From positions 181,599 through 245,598 of the forward strand of contig NZ_BJND01000020.1 of NCBI RefSeq assembly GCF_006539505.1: 64,000 nt of DNA. The letters are read 5' to 3'. Source of the stretch: Streptomyces spinoverrucosus. GTDB taxonomy: Bacteria > Actinomycetota > Actinomycetes > Streptomycetales > Streptomycetaceae. The notes below the pieces were generated by a model, which saw only the letters and a list, made by a program, of their open reading frames with translations, was not told the DNA's origin and did not search any database. The stretch's first letter is position 1; each line of letters opens with the position of its first letter. This document shows positions 47,791-56,739 of the stretch, in pieces. The position numbers and the translations under genes were made by a program.

Positions 47791-48480
47791 TCACTGCGAG
47801 TCTGCGGTACGACACTCCGGGTGGCCCCAGCCCTGGGCGTTCTTGGTGATCGGGTCGCCGGCCGCGTAGGGGCGGCCGCACACGCAGCGGCCGGGGAACT
47901 TCGCCTTGATCGTGCGGGCGGAACCGCCGCCCTTCCGGGCCGCTTTGGCCATGGCCGACCGGCGGCGCGGAGCCGTCGGCGGGGTGTCCGGGGCGGGCGG
48001 CGGCTCCGGTGAGCCGAGGTCGCTGCCCGCGGGCTGCTGCACGGAGGCGGCCTGGCTGGCGGCGCGGTCGGCGAAGTCGTTGAGCGGGTCGCCGTCGACC
48101 TGGTGGGCGGGGACGTAGCGGAACTCGACCGTGCGGCCGTCGAGCAGTTCGTCGATGCGCACGACCAGGTCTTGGTTGGCGACCGGCTTGCCGGCGGCCG
48201 TCCTCCAGCCGTTGCGCTTCCAGCCGGGCAGCCAGGTCGTGACGGCCTTCATGGCGTACTGCGAGTCCATCCGGATCTCCAGCGGCACGCCCGGGTCCGT
48301 CGCGGCCAACAGCCGCTCCAGTGCGGTGAGTTCGGCGACGTTGTTGGTGGCCCTGCCCAGCGGGCCGGACTCCCACCGGGTGGGGGTCTCGCCCTCGTCG
48401 GCGACGACCCAGGCCCAGCCCGCCGGTCCGGGGTTTCCCTTCGAAGCCCCGTCGCACGCGGCCACCACTCGTTCACGCAT
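47791..48480 (-). CDS. RNase HI family protein with C-terminal zinc-ribbon-like extension
   Basis: A 229-aa cytoplasmic protein. The RNase H domain, about residues 1-135, has acidic catalytic positions in VAACDGASKGNPGPAGWAWV, the Glu of NNVAELTALERLL, the Asp of MDSQYAMKAV and the late Asp in DPLNDFADRAA. It degrades RNA in RNA-DNA hybrids. After a Pro-rich linker, a C-terminal segment of about 45 residues has CVCGRPYAAGD and WGHPEC, a likely metal-binding ribbon seen in some actinobacterial homologs. I chose ATG 48480; ATG 48492 in frame is an alternative, and neither has a strong Shine-Dalgarno. Confidence 0.85.
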   Translation of the reverse strand: MRERVVAACDGASKGNPGPAGWAWVVADEGETPTRWESGPLGRATNNVAELTALERLLAATDPGVPLEIRMDSQYAMKAVTTWLPGWKRNGWRTAAGKPVANQDLVVRIDELLDGRTVEFRYVPAHQVDGDPLNDFADRAASQAASVQQPAGSDLGSPEPPPAPDTPPTAPRRRSAMAKAARKGGGSARTIKAKFPGRCVCGRPYAAGDPITKNAQGWGHPECRTADSQ

Positions 48481-48553
48481 GTGTCCGATCATGCCACGAA
48501 CGGGACGGGCCCCTGATCGCGGAGTCGGTCAGGGGCCATGAGCGCGGAATGGG

Positions 48554-49354
48554 TCAGGACACGTCGCTCAGGGTCGGCATCTCGCCCACGGTGGTCGTGG
48601 TGTCGATCACCGAGAAGTTCGCGCCCTGCGGGTCGCTGATCGCGGCGAACCGTCCGAACGGGCTGTCCATCGGCCCGAACCGCAGCACGCCGCCCAGCTT
48701 GGTGGCCCGGGCGACGGCGTCGTCGCAGTTGGCGACGCTGAAGTAGACGTTGATGTAGTGCGGCACCTCGGGCGGGAACTCGTCCGTCATCTTCATCCGG
48801 CCCAGGACGGGGTTGCCCTCCAGGTTGAAGATCCGGAAGTCGACGTCGTCGTCCTCCATCTGCTGGGCCGTGTACGGGAAGACGGCGGAGAAGAAGGCGT
48901 CCGACTTCTCGGGCTCGCGGGTGAAGACCTCCGCCCAGCAGTAGGCGCCCGGCTGCTCCATGGGCGCCTCGAACCCCTCGTGGGTGCCCGGCTGCCACAC
49001 ACCGAAGACGACACCGGTCGGGTCACTGGCCAGGCACATGCTGCCGAAGTCGCCGACCTGCATCGGCTCCATCAGCACCTGGCCGCCGTTCTCGCGGATC
49101 CTGGCGGCGGTTGCGGCCGCGTCCGGGGAGGCGAAGTACAGACACCACTGCGACTGGCCCTCCTGGCCGGGCATCGGCGGTACGACGGCGGCGACCGCCT
49201 TGCCGTTCGAGTAGGCCTGCGTGTAGTTGCCGTACTCCGTCGACGCCTCGCCGAAGGTCCAGCCGAGGACGTCGCCGTAGAAGGTTTTGGCTCCCTCGAC
49301 GTCGCCGAACATCGCGTCGGCCCAAATGGGGGTTCCCTCAGGTTGCACAGCCAT
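48554..49354 (-). CDS. Double-VOC (glyoxalase-fold) protein
   Basis: A 266-aa protein made of two VOC (vicinal oxygen chelate) modules. Module 1 (residues about 8-120) has [20 protein letters not shown] and [14 protein letters not shown]. Module 2 (130-255) has [20 protein letters not shown] and [13 protein letters not shown]. Such proteins are usually annotated as glyoxalase/bleomycin-resistance-like and include hydroxylases, lyases and binding proteins; the activity here is unknown. ATG 49354 begins right at the first strand. Confidence 0.85.
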   Translation of the reverse strand: MAVQPEGTPIWADAMFGDVEGAKTFYGDVLGWTFGEASTEYGNYTQAYSNGKAVAAVVPPMPGQEGQSQWCLYFASPDAAATAARIRENGGQVLMEPMQVGDFGSMCLASDPTGVVFGVWQPGTHEGFEAPMEQPGAYCWAEVFTREPEKSDAFFSAVFPYTAQQMEDDDVDFRIFNLEGNPVLGRMKMTDEFPPEVPHYINVYFSVANCDDAVARATKLGGVLRFGPMDSPFGRFAAISDPQGANFSVIDTTTTVGEMPTLSDVS

Positions 49355-49523
49355 GGCCGCGGCCCTTCCGGATCGGTGGGGTTGTCCGATTTCTCACGCT
49401 AGTCATCCGGGATGCCACCCGCGCGCCGAACGCGCCGTTCCGTCCCAGACTGGAAGGGAATCCGGGCGCAGGGGGCCCCGGATACGGCTGACGCGGGGGC
49501 TCTTCGGGGAAGCGGGGCGCGCC

Positions 49524-50549
49524 ATGGCGGTGCCGGACGGGACGATGCGGGCCTGGTCGGTGGTGGCGCCGGGGCCGGTGGAGGCGGGCGGTCTGCGGCT
49601 GGTGGACAAGCCGGTGCCGGTGCCCGGCCAGGACGAGTTGCTCGTGCGGGTGCGGGCGTGCGGGGTGTGCCGTACCGATCTGCATGTCGCCGAGGGCGAC
49701 CTGCCCGTGCACCGGCCGGGGGTCACGCCGGGGCACGAGGTGGTGGGCGTCGTGGCCGCGTTCGGGGCGGCAGTGCGCGGCTTCGTGGCCGGGGACCGGG
49801 TGGGCGTGGCCTGGTTGCGCAGCACCGACGGCAGCTGCGCCTACTGTGTGCGCGGCGCCGAGAACCTGTGCCCGGCCTCGCGGTACACGGGCTGGGACGC
49901 CGACGGCGGATACGCCGCGTACACGACCGTACCGGCGGCGTTCGCACACCGGCTGCCGGCCGGGCTCGACGACGTGACGACGGCGCCGCTGCTGTGCGCC
50001 GGGATCATCGGCTACCGGGCCCTGAAGCGGGCCGCACTGCCGCCAGGCGGGCGGCTCGGTCTGTACGGCTTCGGGGGCAGCGCTCATCTGTGTGCGCAGG
50101 TGGCGCTCGCCGAGGGCGCCAGGGTGCATGTGCTGACCCGGTCCGCGGCGGCGCGGCGGCTGGCGCTGGAGCTGGGCGCGGCGTCGGCGCGGGACGTGCT
50201 GCAGACGCCGCCGGAGCCGCTGGACAGCGCGATCCTGTTCGCCCCGGCCGGGGAGCTGGTCCCGGTGGCGCTGCGGGCGCTGGACCGGGGCGGGGTGCTG
50301 TCCGTCGCCGGCATCCATCTGACCGACATCCCGCCACTGCGCTACGTGAGCGAGCTGTTCTACGAGAAGGAGGTGCGCAGCGTCACCTCCAACACGCGCG
50401 CGGACGCCCGCGAGTTCCTGGCGCTGGCCGCGCGGCACGGCGTACGGGCGACGACGCACACCTATCCGATGGCGCGGGCGGCACAGGCGCTGGCGGATCT
50501 CAAGGCGGGGCGGTTCGACGGTGCGGCGGTGCTGGTGAACGACGGGTAG
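49524..50549 (+). CDS. Zinc-dependent alcohol dehydrogenase (MDR superfamily)
   Basis: A 341-aa cytoplasmic dehydrogenase. It has catalytic zinc residues in [13 protein letters not shown] and GHEVVG; the structural-zinc cysteine loop [12 protein letters not shown]; and a dinucleotide-binding region [17 protein letters not shown], a variant of GxGxxG. The C-terminus shows [20 protein letters not shown], matching the subgroup of actinobacterial and AdhA-type alcohol dehydrogenases. I chose ATG 49524 after GGGGAAGCGGG; an ATG at 49545 is possible. A MITE lies 35 bp after the stop. Confidence 0.9.
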   Translation: MAVPDGTMRAWSVVAPGPVEAGGLRLVDKPVPVPGQDELLVRVRACGVCRTDLHVAEGDLPVHRPGVTPGHEVVGVVAAFGAAVRGFVAGDRVGVAWLRSTDGSCAYCVRGAENLCPASRYTGWDADGGYAAYTTVPAAFAHRLPAGLDDVTTAPLLCAGIIGYRALKRAALPPGGRLGLYGFGGSAHLCAQVALAEGARVHVLTRSAAARRLALELGAASARDVLQTPPEPLDSAILFAPAGELVPVALRALDRGGVLSVAGIHLTDIPPLRYVSELFYEKEVRSVTSNTRADAREFLALAARHGVRATTHTYPMARAAQALADLKAGRFDGAAVLVNDG

Positions 50550-50584
50550 ACCGGCCGCACGGGGCGACCGGTCCGGGCCGGGGG

Positions 50585-50790
50585 TAGGGCCTGTCCGGCG
50601 GATCAGGCCGACTGCAAGGACGGCACCTCATCGGCGCAGGTGAGCGGGGCCTGGTGCGTCCAGCTGCAAGGCGGAGGAGGGCGCCGACGCGGAGCGTCGG
50701 CAACCGACGACAACGCCGCTGGGGGTACCCCCTCTGGGGGAGGGCGTGCCAGGCCCCGCGACGTCGACATGATCCGCCGGACAGGCCCTA
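50585..50790. mobile_element. 206-bp MITE-like element with 21-bp perfect terminal inverted repeats
   Basis: The left end (50585-50605) begins TAGGGCCTGTCCGGCGG and ends GATCA. The right end (50770-50790) is its exact reverse complement, beginning TGATCCGCCGG and ending GGCCCTA. The interior is non-coding, GC-rich and hairpin-capable (GGGGGTACCCCC near 50723). The ends look like a repeat family I associate with many Streptomyces intergenic regions. No transposase is present, so it would need one in trans. It fills the gap between two convergent genes and stops two bases before the stop codon of the next gene. Confidence 0.85.
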
Positions 50791-50792
50791 GG

Positions 50793-51992
50793 TCAGCGGA
50801 AGGCGCGCCGGTCGGCGTGCAGGCGGTCCGTCAGCCGGATGGTGATGAACTCGTTGTTGTCGGCCTTGCCCGGCGTACGGCCGGACGAGAACGGGAAGTT
50901 GTTGTCGTTCAGCACGGCCAGCGTCCGGTCGTCGAGCAGGACGACGTCCTCGATGGTGGTGAACGGGAAGCGGAACGTCTCGCCGAAGCCGCCGATCCCC
51001 TTGGGGTTGGCGATGTCCAGCAGGTCGGCGACCAGCGTCTTGTCCATCACGCCGTCGTGGTCGCGGTCGCGGGTGTCGGCGAGGTAGAGCCGCTTGAACT
51101 TGGCCGCGTCGCCCTGGCCGCCGTCGCGCTCGATGACCAGGAAGCGATGCCGGTCGACGGCGATGGCGTCACCGATGGCGTGCGCGGTCGACTCCAGGCG
51201 GTAGACGAACCGCTTGCCGGTGTAGGCGCGCTTACGCAGGTCGAACTCGCTGAACCGCAGGTCGCCGGGCGTGTCGCCGGTGACGGTGCCTTCCAGCAGC
51301 GGGTAGAGGCGGCGGCCGTCGACGGAGCGGACCAGGCCCTCGAAGCCCTTGCTGCCGCCGATGGTCGGCTGAGCCCCGTCGAGGTACGGGTTCTCGGGCG
51401 CCTGTACGCCGTCCAGCGCGATGGGCGCTTCGAGAAGCCGCCCCTTGGCGTCGAAGTGCAGCAGGAACGGGCCGAACTCGTCGCCCATCCAGTACGTGCC
51501 GTCGGCGACTCGCACGATCGACTCGACGTCGAAGTCGGCGCCGGTCAGCACCCGGTCGGCGCGGGTGAGCGGGAACGGCACCTTGCGGTACGGGTCGCTC
51601 AGGTTGAAGCCGCCGAGCACCCGGACCTTGCCGGTCTTCACGTCCGGCTTGATGCGGTGGACGCGCAGCAGGAAGTCGGCGCTGTTGGCCTTGCTGCCGT
51701 AACCGTTGTCGGACAGCACGTCGAAGGTGCCGTCGTGCCGGTTGACGATGCCGCTGAAGCCCTGGACGGGCTGGTCGGCGAAGGGTGCCGCGATGCCGTT
51801 GAAGGGGCCGGCGCCGATGAGCGCGCCGGACTCCTCGCTGTTCGGCACGAACGTCTCGGCCGGCAGAGAGGCGAACCCGGTCAGCGTGGGCCGCCCGAAG
51901 TCGCCGTCCGCGGAGCCGTTTCCGGCCACCGCGGGAGAGGCCAGCGCCACGGTCAGAACGGTGGCGCTGAGCAAGATCGAAGGTCGTCTCAT
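50793..51992 (-). CDS. Exported esterase-like phytase-family protein
   Basis: A 399-aa secreted protein. The signal peptide is ILLSATVLTVALASPAVAG. The mature part is a beta-propeller-like domain of the esterase-like phytase family (PF13449 type): FVPNSEESGALIGAGPFNGI, GFSGIVNRHDGTFDVLSDNG, GADFDVESIVRVADGTYWMG, SKGFEGLVRSVDGRRLYPLL, and a late TIEDVVLLDDRTLAVLNDNN. The family probably cleaves phosphoesters, but the substrate here is unknown. The start is ATG 51992. The MITE ends two bases beyond its stop codon. Confidence 0.87.
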   Translation of the reverse strand: MRRPSILLSATVLTVALASPAVAGNGSADGDFGRPTLTGFASLPAETFVPNSEESGALIGAGPFNGIAAPFADQPVQGFSGIVNRHDGTFDVLSDNGYGSKANSADFLLRVHRIKPDVKTGKVRVLGGFNLSDPYRKVPFPLTRADRVLTGADFDVESIVRVADGTYWMGDEFGPFLLHFDAKGRLLEAPIALDGVQAPENPYLDGAQPTIGGSKGFEGLVRSVDGRRLYPLLEGTVTGDTPGDLRFSEFDLRKRAYTGKRFVYRLESTAHAIGDAIAVDRHRFLVIERDGGQGDAAKFKRLYLADTRDRDHDGVMDKTLVADLLDIANPKGIGGFGETFRFPFTTIEDVVLLDDRTLAVLNDNNFPFSSGRTPGKADNNEFITIRLTDRLHADRRAFR

Positions 51993-52154
51993 GGCGGGCA
52001 CCGTAGAGACACCGTATGACCAATACGCCAACACGGAAAGACGAAACCGGACACATGTGCGGTCGTGGCTTCCGTGTCCGACGCGTGTCTTCCCCCGGCC
52101 GTCGGGCTGTGCTTGCCTGGGTGGCCTTGTCGGTGGCGGGGCGGGAGTTGCCGT

Positions 52155-53057
52155 ATGGGCAGGCGGTGGGTGGTCGGGGTACTGCTGGCCGGTGCCGTGC
52201 TGCTCGGCGGCTGCGGGGATCCGGCGTCCGAGCCGGAGGCGGCACCGCCCGCGCCCTCGGTACCCGAAGCGCCGACCACCACCCAGCAACGCGCGCCACG
52301 CGCCCCCGCGAAAGCACCGACTGTCCTCTATATCGGCGACTCGCTGGCGATGGAGAACCACAAAGTCCTCGGCGAGGAACTCCGCCGGGACCTGCGGGCG
52401 AACTACACGAGCGCGCCCTACTCCGGCACCACCCTGTGCGACTACCTGGAGGGCACCGGCAAGCGGTCCCTCGTGCCGGACGCGGACAAGGCGGCGGCCC
52501 TGGTGCGGTCGGTGCGTCCGGACGTCGTGGTGCTGCAGTTCTGGGGCAACGCCTGGGGCTACACGCCATGCATGGACGGCATCACGTATGACGCCTCCCG
52601 CGCCCGCTATCTGGAGCGGTACGCCGCCGACGCGCGGCGCCTTACCGAGCAGATCGACGCGGCCGGCCGCGACCGGCGGCCGCGGATCGTCTGGGTGCTG
52701 CAGGGCCCGGACCCGATCACCCCCGACCGGGTGCGGCGCGTGAACGCCGTCTACGAGGAGCGGGCCGCGGCCACCGGCGACCTGGTCGCCGACGCGGGCG
52801 GGGCGGTCAGCCCCGCCGGGGGCCGCTACACCTGGACCCAGTACCTGCCCTGCACCGCGTACGAGCGAGCCCACCCCGACTACTGCACCCAGCCCGGCAG
52901 CGACCGCACCGCGCTCCACCGCGACGACGACTACCTGCACTTCTGTCTGGCGCCCACCACGTCGACCCCCAAGCCGTGCCCGGTGCGCTCGCCGGGGATC
53001 CTGCGGATCGCGCGAGAGATCACGCGGGTGGTCGGCGAGGCGGCCCCGCGTGACTGA
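52155..53057 (+). CDS. SGNH-hydrolase-like lipoprotein
   Basis: A 300-aa exported lipoprotein. The signal WVVGVLLAGAVLLGGC has a clear lipobox (LGGC), then an Ala/Pro-rich spacer. The SGNH/GDSL-like domain starts with VLYIGDSLAMENH, followed by SAPYSGTTLCDYL, VVVLQFWGNAWGY (block with the oxyanion Gly-Asn) and a C-terminal DYLHFCLAP. Its relatives include acetylesterases and O-acyl-modifying enzymes of surface polymers. The start is ATG 52155, with GGGAG seven bases upstream; longer in-frame starts lack a lipoprotein signal. Substrate unknown. Confidence 0.83.
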   Translation: MGRRWVVGVLLAGAVLLGGCGDPASEPEAAPPAPSVPEAPTTTQQRAPRAPAKAPTVLYIGDSLAMENHKVLGEELRRDLRANYTSAPYSGTTLCDYLEGTGKRSLVPDADKAAALVRSVRPDVVVLQFWGNAWGYTPCMDGITYDASRARYLERYAADARRLTEQIDAAGRDRRPRIVWVLQGPDPITPDRVRRVNAVYEERAAATGDLVADAGGAVSPAGGRYTWTQYLPCTAYERAHPDYCTQPGSDRTALHRDDDYLHFCLAPTTSTPKPCPVRSPGILRIAREITRVVGEAAPRD

Positions 53058-53098
53058 CGTGCGGTCAAAGTCATTCGACAGGGGGTGGGCCGTTCCCG

Positions 53099-53452
53099 CA
53101 GTGGGCGGAGCTGCCCGGGCGCCGGCTGGAGTCGTCGGGGACCGAGAACGCGATGTTCCGGCTGGGCGGCGGGCTGGTGGTGCGGCTGCCGCGGTATCCG
53201 GGGGCCGTAGGGGATGTGGAGCACGAGCTGCGGTGGCTGCCCGAGCTGGGGCCCCGGCTGCCGCTGGACACGCCCCGGCCGGTCGGGCGGGGCGAGCCGG
53301 GTGCGGGGTTCCCGTTTCCCTGTCCCCGGGGAACGTGCTGCTGGGCGCTGTCGATCTCGCTGATCCAGCTGCCGTACTACTGGGACACCAATCCGCCGCT
53401 CGCCGCGAGTTCGCGGCATGTGATCAGGGAGATGCCGGCCGAGCGGGGGTGA
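53099..53452 (+). pseudogene. Decayed aminoglycoside/hydroxyurea phosphotransferase-like gene (internal deletion)
   Basis: The frame reads PFPQWAELPGRRLESSGTEN, then MFRLGGGLVVRLPRYPGAVG and VEHELRWLPELGPRLPL, the N-terminal ATP-binding lobe of APH-family kinases. After about 75 residues it jumps to LIQLPYYWDTNPPLAASSRH, which is the typical C-terminal end of the same family. The whole middle, with the catalytic HxD loop and DFG-like Asp, is missing, and there is no proper start. The remnant is about 118 codons against the usual 290-300. A stretch just before the C-terminal part (GGAACGTGCTGCTGGGCGC) looks like a fragment of the lost PGNVLL segment in another frame, suggesting a deletion plus frameshift. 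Confidence 0.75.
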
Positions 53453-53518
53453 AGGGTCTGACGGCAGGGCCCGCTCCCGGCGGGGGCTCAGGAGCGGGCC
53501 CCTCCCCCGGCACCTGGC

Positions 53519-54001
53519 TCACTCCCCCGCGTGCGCCTTCCGCAGGGCCGCGATGTCGAGCTTGCCCATCGACATCATCGCCTGGGTCGCGCGCTTGGCC
53601 TTCTCCGGGTCCGGGTCCGTGACCAGCTCGATCAGCACGTCGGGGATGACCTGCCAGGACACGCCGTACTTGTCCTTCAGCCAGCCGCAGGGGCCGGGCT
53701 CGCCGCCGCCTTCGGTGAGCTTGGTCCAGTAGTAGTCGACCTCCGCCTGGTCCGCGCAGAAGATCTGGAAGGAGATCGCCTCGTTGAACTTGAACTGCGG
53801 TCCGCCGTTGAGCGCGACGAACTTCTGGCCGTTGGCCGTGAACTCCACGGTCATCACGGAGCCGGCGGGCTGGGGCGCGCCCTCGCCGTAGCGTGCGATG
53901 CTCCCGACGCTGGAGTTCTTGAAGATCGAGACGTAGTGGTGTGCGGCTTCCTCGGCCTGGTCGTCGAACCAGAGACACGTGGTGAATCCGTCGGTGGCCA
54001 T
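53519..54001 (-). CDS. PhnB/3-demethylubiquinone methyltransferase-like VOC protein
   Basis: A 160-aa single-module VOC protein. It has the features of the PhnB-like subgroup: TTCLWFDDQAEEAAHHYVSI near the N-terminus, VMTVEFTANGQKFVALNGGP, EAISFQIFCADQAEVDYYW, and the C-terminal KDKYGVSWQVIPDVL with MMSMGKLDIAAL. Its old annotation as a methyltransferase is probably misleading. I chose ATG 54001, preceded by GGAGG. It is divergent from the epoxide hydrolase gene. Confidence 0.88.
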   Translation of the reverse strand: MATDGFTTCLWFDDQAEEAAHHYVSIFKNSSVGSIARYGEGAPQPAGSVMTVEFTANGQKFVALNGGPQFKFNEAISFQIFCADQAEVDYYWTKLTEGGGEPGPCGWLKDKYGVSWQVIPDVLIELVTDPDPEKAKRATQAMMSMGKLDIAALRKAHAGE

Positions 54002-54122
54002 GGGCACCTCCTGGGGCGTGGAACGCGGTCATCTGTATCGACCGGCAGGGCGCGCGAAACTCATCGGTCGCGCCCAGAATCCTTCGGTGGCCGCGGGCAG
54101 CCTCCGAACTAGCATCGCCACC

Positions 54123-55334
54123 ATGACGACGTCACCGCCCGCCGACGGCATCCGGCCCTTCCGCCTCGACATCCCGCAGCGCGACCTCGACGACCTGTAC
54201 GACCGACTCGACCGCACCCGGTGGCCGGAGGAGCTGCCCGGCGTCGGCTGGGCGTACGGCGTGCCCGGCGACTATCTGCGCGAGCTCGTACGGTACTGGC
54301 GGCACACCTACGACTGGCGTGCGGCCGAGGCGCGGCTCAACGAGTGGCCGCAGTTCACGACCACGATCGACGGGACGAACGTCCACTTCGCGCATGTCCG
54401 CTCCCCCGAGCCGGACGCCACCCCGCTGGTCGTCACGCACGGCTGGCCCGGCTCGATCGTGGAGTTCCTGGACGTGGTGGGGCCGTTGACCGACCCGGCC
54501 GCGCACGGCGGTGATCCGGCGGACGCGTTCCACGTCGTCCTGCCGAGCATCCCCGGCTTCGGGCTGTCCGGGCCGACGCCGGACACCGGCTGGGAGGCGG
54601 GCCGGGTCGCCGACGCGTGGGCCGAGCTGATGAGCCGGCTCGGCTACGAGAGGTTCGGGGCGCAGGGCGGTGACTGGGGTGCCGCGATCTCCCGCGAGCT
54701 GGGCCGCGCCCATCCCGGCCGGGTGATCGGCGTCCACTTGAACCTGCTGCCGGGCGCGCAGGCGACCACCGAGCCGACCGGTGAGGAGCTGGCGGGGCTC
54801 AGCGCCGAGGAGCGGGAGCGGACGCTCACCTCGTGGCGCCGGTGGAGCGCGTGGTCGCGGGAGGGCACGGGGTACGCGGTGCTGCAGTCCACCCGGCCGC
54901 AGACCCTGGCGTACGCGCTGACCGACTCGCCCGTCGGGCAACTCGCCTGGATCGTCGAGAAGTTCAGGGAGTGGACGGACTCCGACGAGTTGCCCGAGGA
55001 GGCCGTCGACCGGGACCGGCTGCTCACCAACGTGATGCTGTACTGGCTGACGGGGACGGCCGGTTCGTCCGCCCGGATCTACTACGAGCGGGCGCACACG
55101 CACGACGGCCGGGTCGCCCGGCCGCAGGAGCCGTCGGCCGCACCGACGGCCGTGGCCCTGTTCCCGGCGGAGCTGCAGATCCCGCTGCGGCACAAGGCGG
55201 ACGGCACGGAGAACATCGTGCGGTGGACGCGGTTCGACCGGGGCGGGCACTTCGCGGCGATGGAGGAGCCGGACCTGCTGGTGGGGGACGTACGCGCGTT
55301 CTTCCGGCAGGTGCGGGAGAAGCCGGAGGCCTGA
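54123..55334 (+). CDS. Epoxide hydrolase (EHN plus alpha/beta hydrolase)
   Basis: A 403-aa protein with an epoxide hydrolase N-terminal domain (residues about 8-115: [40 protein letters not shown]) and an alpha/beta-hydrolase core. The oxyanion motif is [12 protein letters not shown], the nucleophile Asp sits in [10 protein letters not shown], the lid region is tyrosine-bearing ([20 protein letters not shown]), and the C-terminal catalytic His is in [12 protein letters not shown]. It hydrates epoxides to diols; the physiological substrate is unknown. The start is ATG 54123. Confidence 0.9.
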   Translation: MTTSPPADGIRPFRLDIPQRDLDDLYDRLDRTRWPEELPGVGWAYGVPGDYLRELVRYWRHTYDWRAAEARLNEWPQFTTTIDGTNVHFAHVRSPEPDATPLVVTHGWPGSIVEFLDVVGPLTDPAAHGGDPADAFHVVLPSIPGFGLSGPTPDTGWEAGRVADAWAELMSRLGYERFGAQGGDWGAAISRELGRAHPGRVIGVHLNLLPGAQATTEPTGEELAGLSAEERERTLTSWRRWSAWSREGTGYAVLQSTRPQTLAYALTDSPVGQLAWIVEKFREWTDSDELPEEAVDRDRLLTNVMLYWLTGTAGSSARIYYERAHTHDGRVARPQEPSAAPTAVALFPAELQIPLRHKADGTENIVRWTRFDRGGHFAAMEEPDLLVGDVRAFFRQVREKPEA

Positions 55335-55353
55335 GCGCTCTGCCGGTGGCGAA

Positions 55354-55368
55354 TCTGCCGCAGGCAGA
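55354..55368. promoter_or_regulatory. Likely PopR operator upstream of clpP3
   Basis: TCTGCC-GCA-GGCAGA is a perfect 6-bp-arm palindrome 92 bp before the first clpP start. It matches the core of the PopR/ClgR-type site described for S. lividans, which I recall as TGTCTGCC-N3-GGCAGACA. The popR-like gene itself lies just downstream of the clpP pair. Confidence 0.72.
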
Positions 55369-55459
55369 GAAATCCGCCACGGGCGGGGTCCCGGTCCGAG
55401 AGTGGACATCGCGATCGCACGCACCAACCGCTTCCACTCCTACGACCCGAGGAGCGCGC

Positions 55460-56119
55460 ATGTCTCCACTGCCTCCGCTGTTTCCACGAACACCCCTGTT
55501 GCCGCCCCGCGCCGAGGAGGGCGACACCCCGCCCACCCGGTTCGACGACCATCTGGCCGCCCAGCTGCTCGGGCAGCGGATCGTCCTGCTGGGCACCCAG
55601 GTCGACGAGGTCTCCGCCAACCGGGTCTGCACCCAGCTGCTGATCCTGTCGGCGGAGGACCCGCGCACCGACATCAGCCTGTTCATCAACAGCCCGGGCG
55701 GCTCGGTGCACGCGGGCCTCGCCATCTACGACACCATGCGGCTGATCCCCAACGACGTCTCCACGCTCGCGATGGGGTTCGCCGCCAGCATGGGGCAGTT
55801 CCTGCTGAGCGTCGGCGCGCCCGGCAAGCGGTACGCGCTGCCGAACGCGCGCATCATGATGCACCAGCCGTCGGCCGGGATCGGCGGGACGACCGCGGAC
55901 ATCGAGATCCAGGCGGAGAACCTGGAGTTCACCAAGCGGACCATCGAGCGGATCACCGCGGAGCACACCGGGCAGAGCCCGGAGACCATCTCCCGGGACG
56001 GCGACCGCGACCGCTGGTTCACGGCCGAGCAGGCCAGGGAGTACGGCATGGTGGACCGGGTGGTGGAGTCGTTCGCCGACGTCCGCCCGGCCGCCGCGCG
56101 GCGACGGATGGGGCTGTAG
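55460..56119 (+). CDS. clpP3: ATP-dependent Clp protease proteolytic subunit (ClpP3-like)
   Basis: A 219-aa serine peptidase subunit of the Clp ring. The catalytic Ser is in [11 protein letters not shown], the His in [10 protein letters not shown], and the Asp lies in the following helix region. [18 protein letters not shown] is the substrate-binding strand. The N-terminus ([20 protein letters not shown]) is a propeptide-like extension. The start is ATG 55460, after GAGGAG. The partner subunit gene starts two bases after this stop. A PopR operator lies upstream, so expression is conditional, rising when ClpP1/P2 function is low, as shown for S. lividans. Confidence 0.92.
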   Translation: MSPLPPLFPRTPLLPPRAEEGDTPPTRFDDHLAAQLLGQRIVLLGTQVDEVSANRVCTQLLILSAEDPRTDISLFINSPGGSVHAGLAIYDTMRLIPNDVSTLAMGFAASMGQFLLSVGAPGKRYALPNARIMMHQPSAGIGGTTADIEIQAENLEFTKRTIERITAEHTGQSPETISRDGDRDRWFTAEQAREYGMVDRVVESFADVRPAAARRRMGL

Positions 56120-56121
56120 TC

Positions 56122-56724
56122 ATGGGGACGTACACGATTCCGAACGTGGTCGAGCGCACCCCGCAGGGCGAGCGGTCGTACGACGTGTTCAGCCGGCTGC
56201 TGTCGGAACGGATCATTTTCCTCGGCACCGAGATCGACGACGGCGTGGCCAACGTCGTCATCGCGCAACTGCTGCATCTGGAGTCGGCGGCGCCGGAGAA
56301 CGAGATCGCGATCTACCTCAACTCCCCCGGCGGATCGTTCACTTCACTGATGGCGATCTACGACACGATGACGTTCGTGCAGGCGCCGATCTCGACGTTC
56401 TGCGTCGGGCAGGCGGCGTCCACGGCGGCCGTGCTGCTGGCCGGCGGGGATCCGGGGCGGCGGTTCGTGCTGGAGCACGCGCGCGTACTGCTCGGGCAGC
56501 CGGCCAGCGGCGGGCGGCAGGGCACGGTCTCCGATCTCGCCCTGCAGGCCAAGGAGATGGTGCGGATCCGCTCCCAGGTCGAGGAGGTGCTGGCCCGGCA
56601 CACCCACCACGACATCGCGACCCTGCGCGCCGACATGGACCGCGACAAGGTGTTCACCGCGCAGGAGGCGGTGGCGTACGGGCTGGCCGACGAGGTGCTG
56701 AGCCGGCGCCTCGTGAAGGTCTGA
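56122..56724 (+). CDS. clpP4: Clp protease subunit (ClpP4-like) lacking the catalytic histidine
   Basis: A 200-aa ClpP paralog cotranscribed with the upstream gene. The strand [18 protein letters not shown] and the serine region [15 protein letters not shown] are present. However, where the partner has IMMHQPSAG this protein reads [10 protein letters not shown], so glycine replaces the catalytic His. It may therefore be a structural partner that only works in a mixed ring. The C-terminal [20 protein letters not shown] is normal. The start is ATG 56122, three codons into the tight junction. It converges with popR. Confidence 0.88.
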   Translation: MGTYTIPNVVERTPQGERSYDVFSRLLSERIIFLGTEIDDGVANVVIAQLLHLESAAPENEIAIYLNSPGGSFTSLMAIYDTMTFVQAPISTFCVGQAASTAAVLLAGGDPGRRFVLEHARVLLGQPASGGRQGTVSDLALQAKEMVRIRSQVEEVLARHTHHDIATLRADMDRDKVFTAQEAVAYGLADEVLSRRLVKV

Positions 56725-56739
56725 GGCGCCGGACCGGCG

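Noticed and set aside
53050..53622. Intact 190-codon gene in an alternative frame over the phosphotransferase remnant
   Set aside because: The Ala/Gly/Arg-rich product is a frame shadow; recognisable phosphotransferase sequence lies in the other frame.
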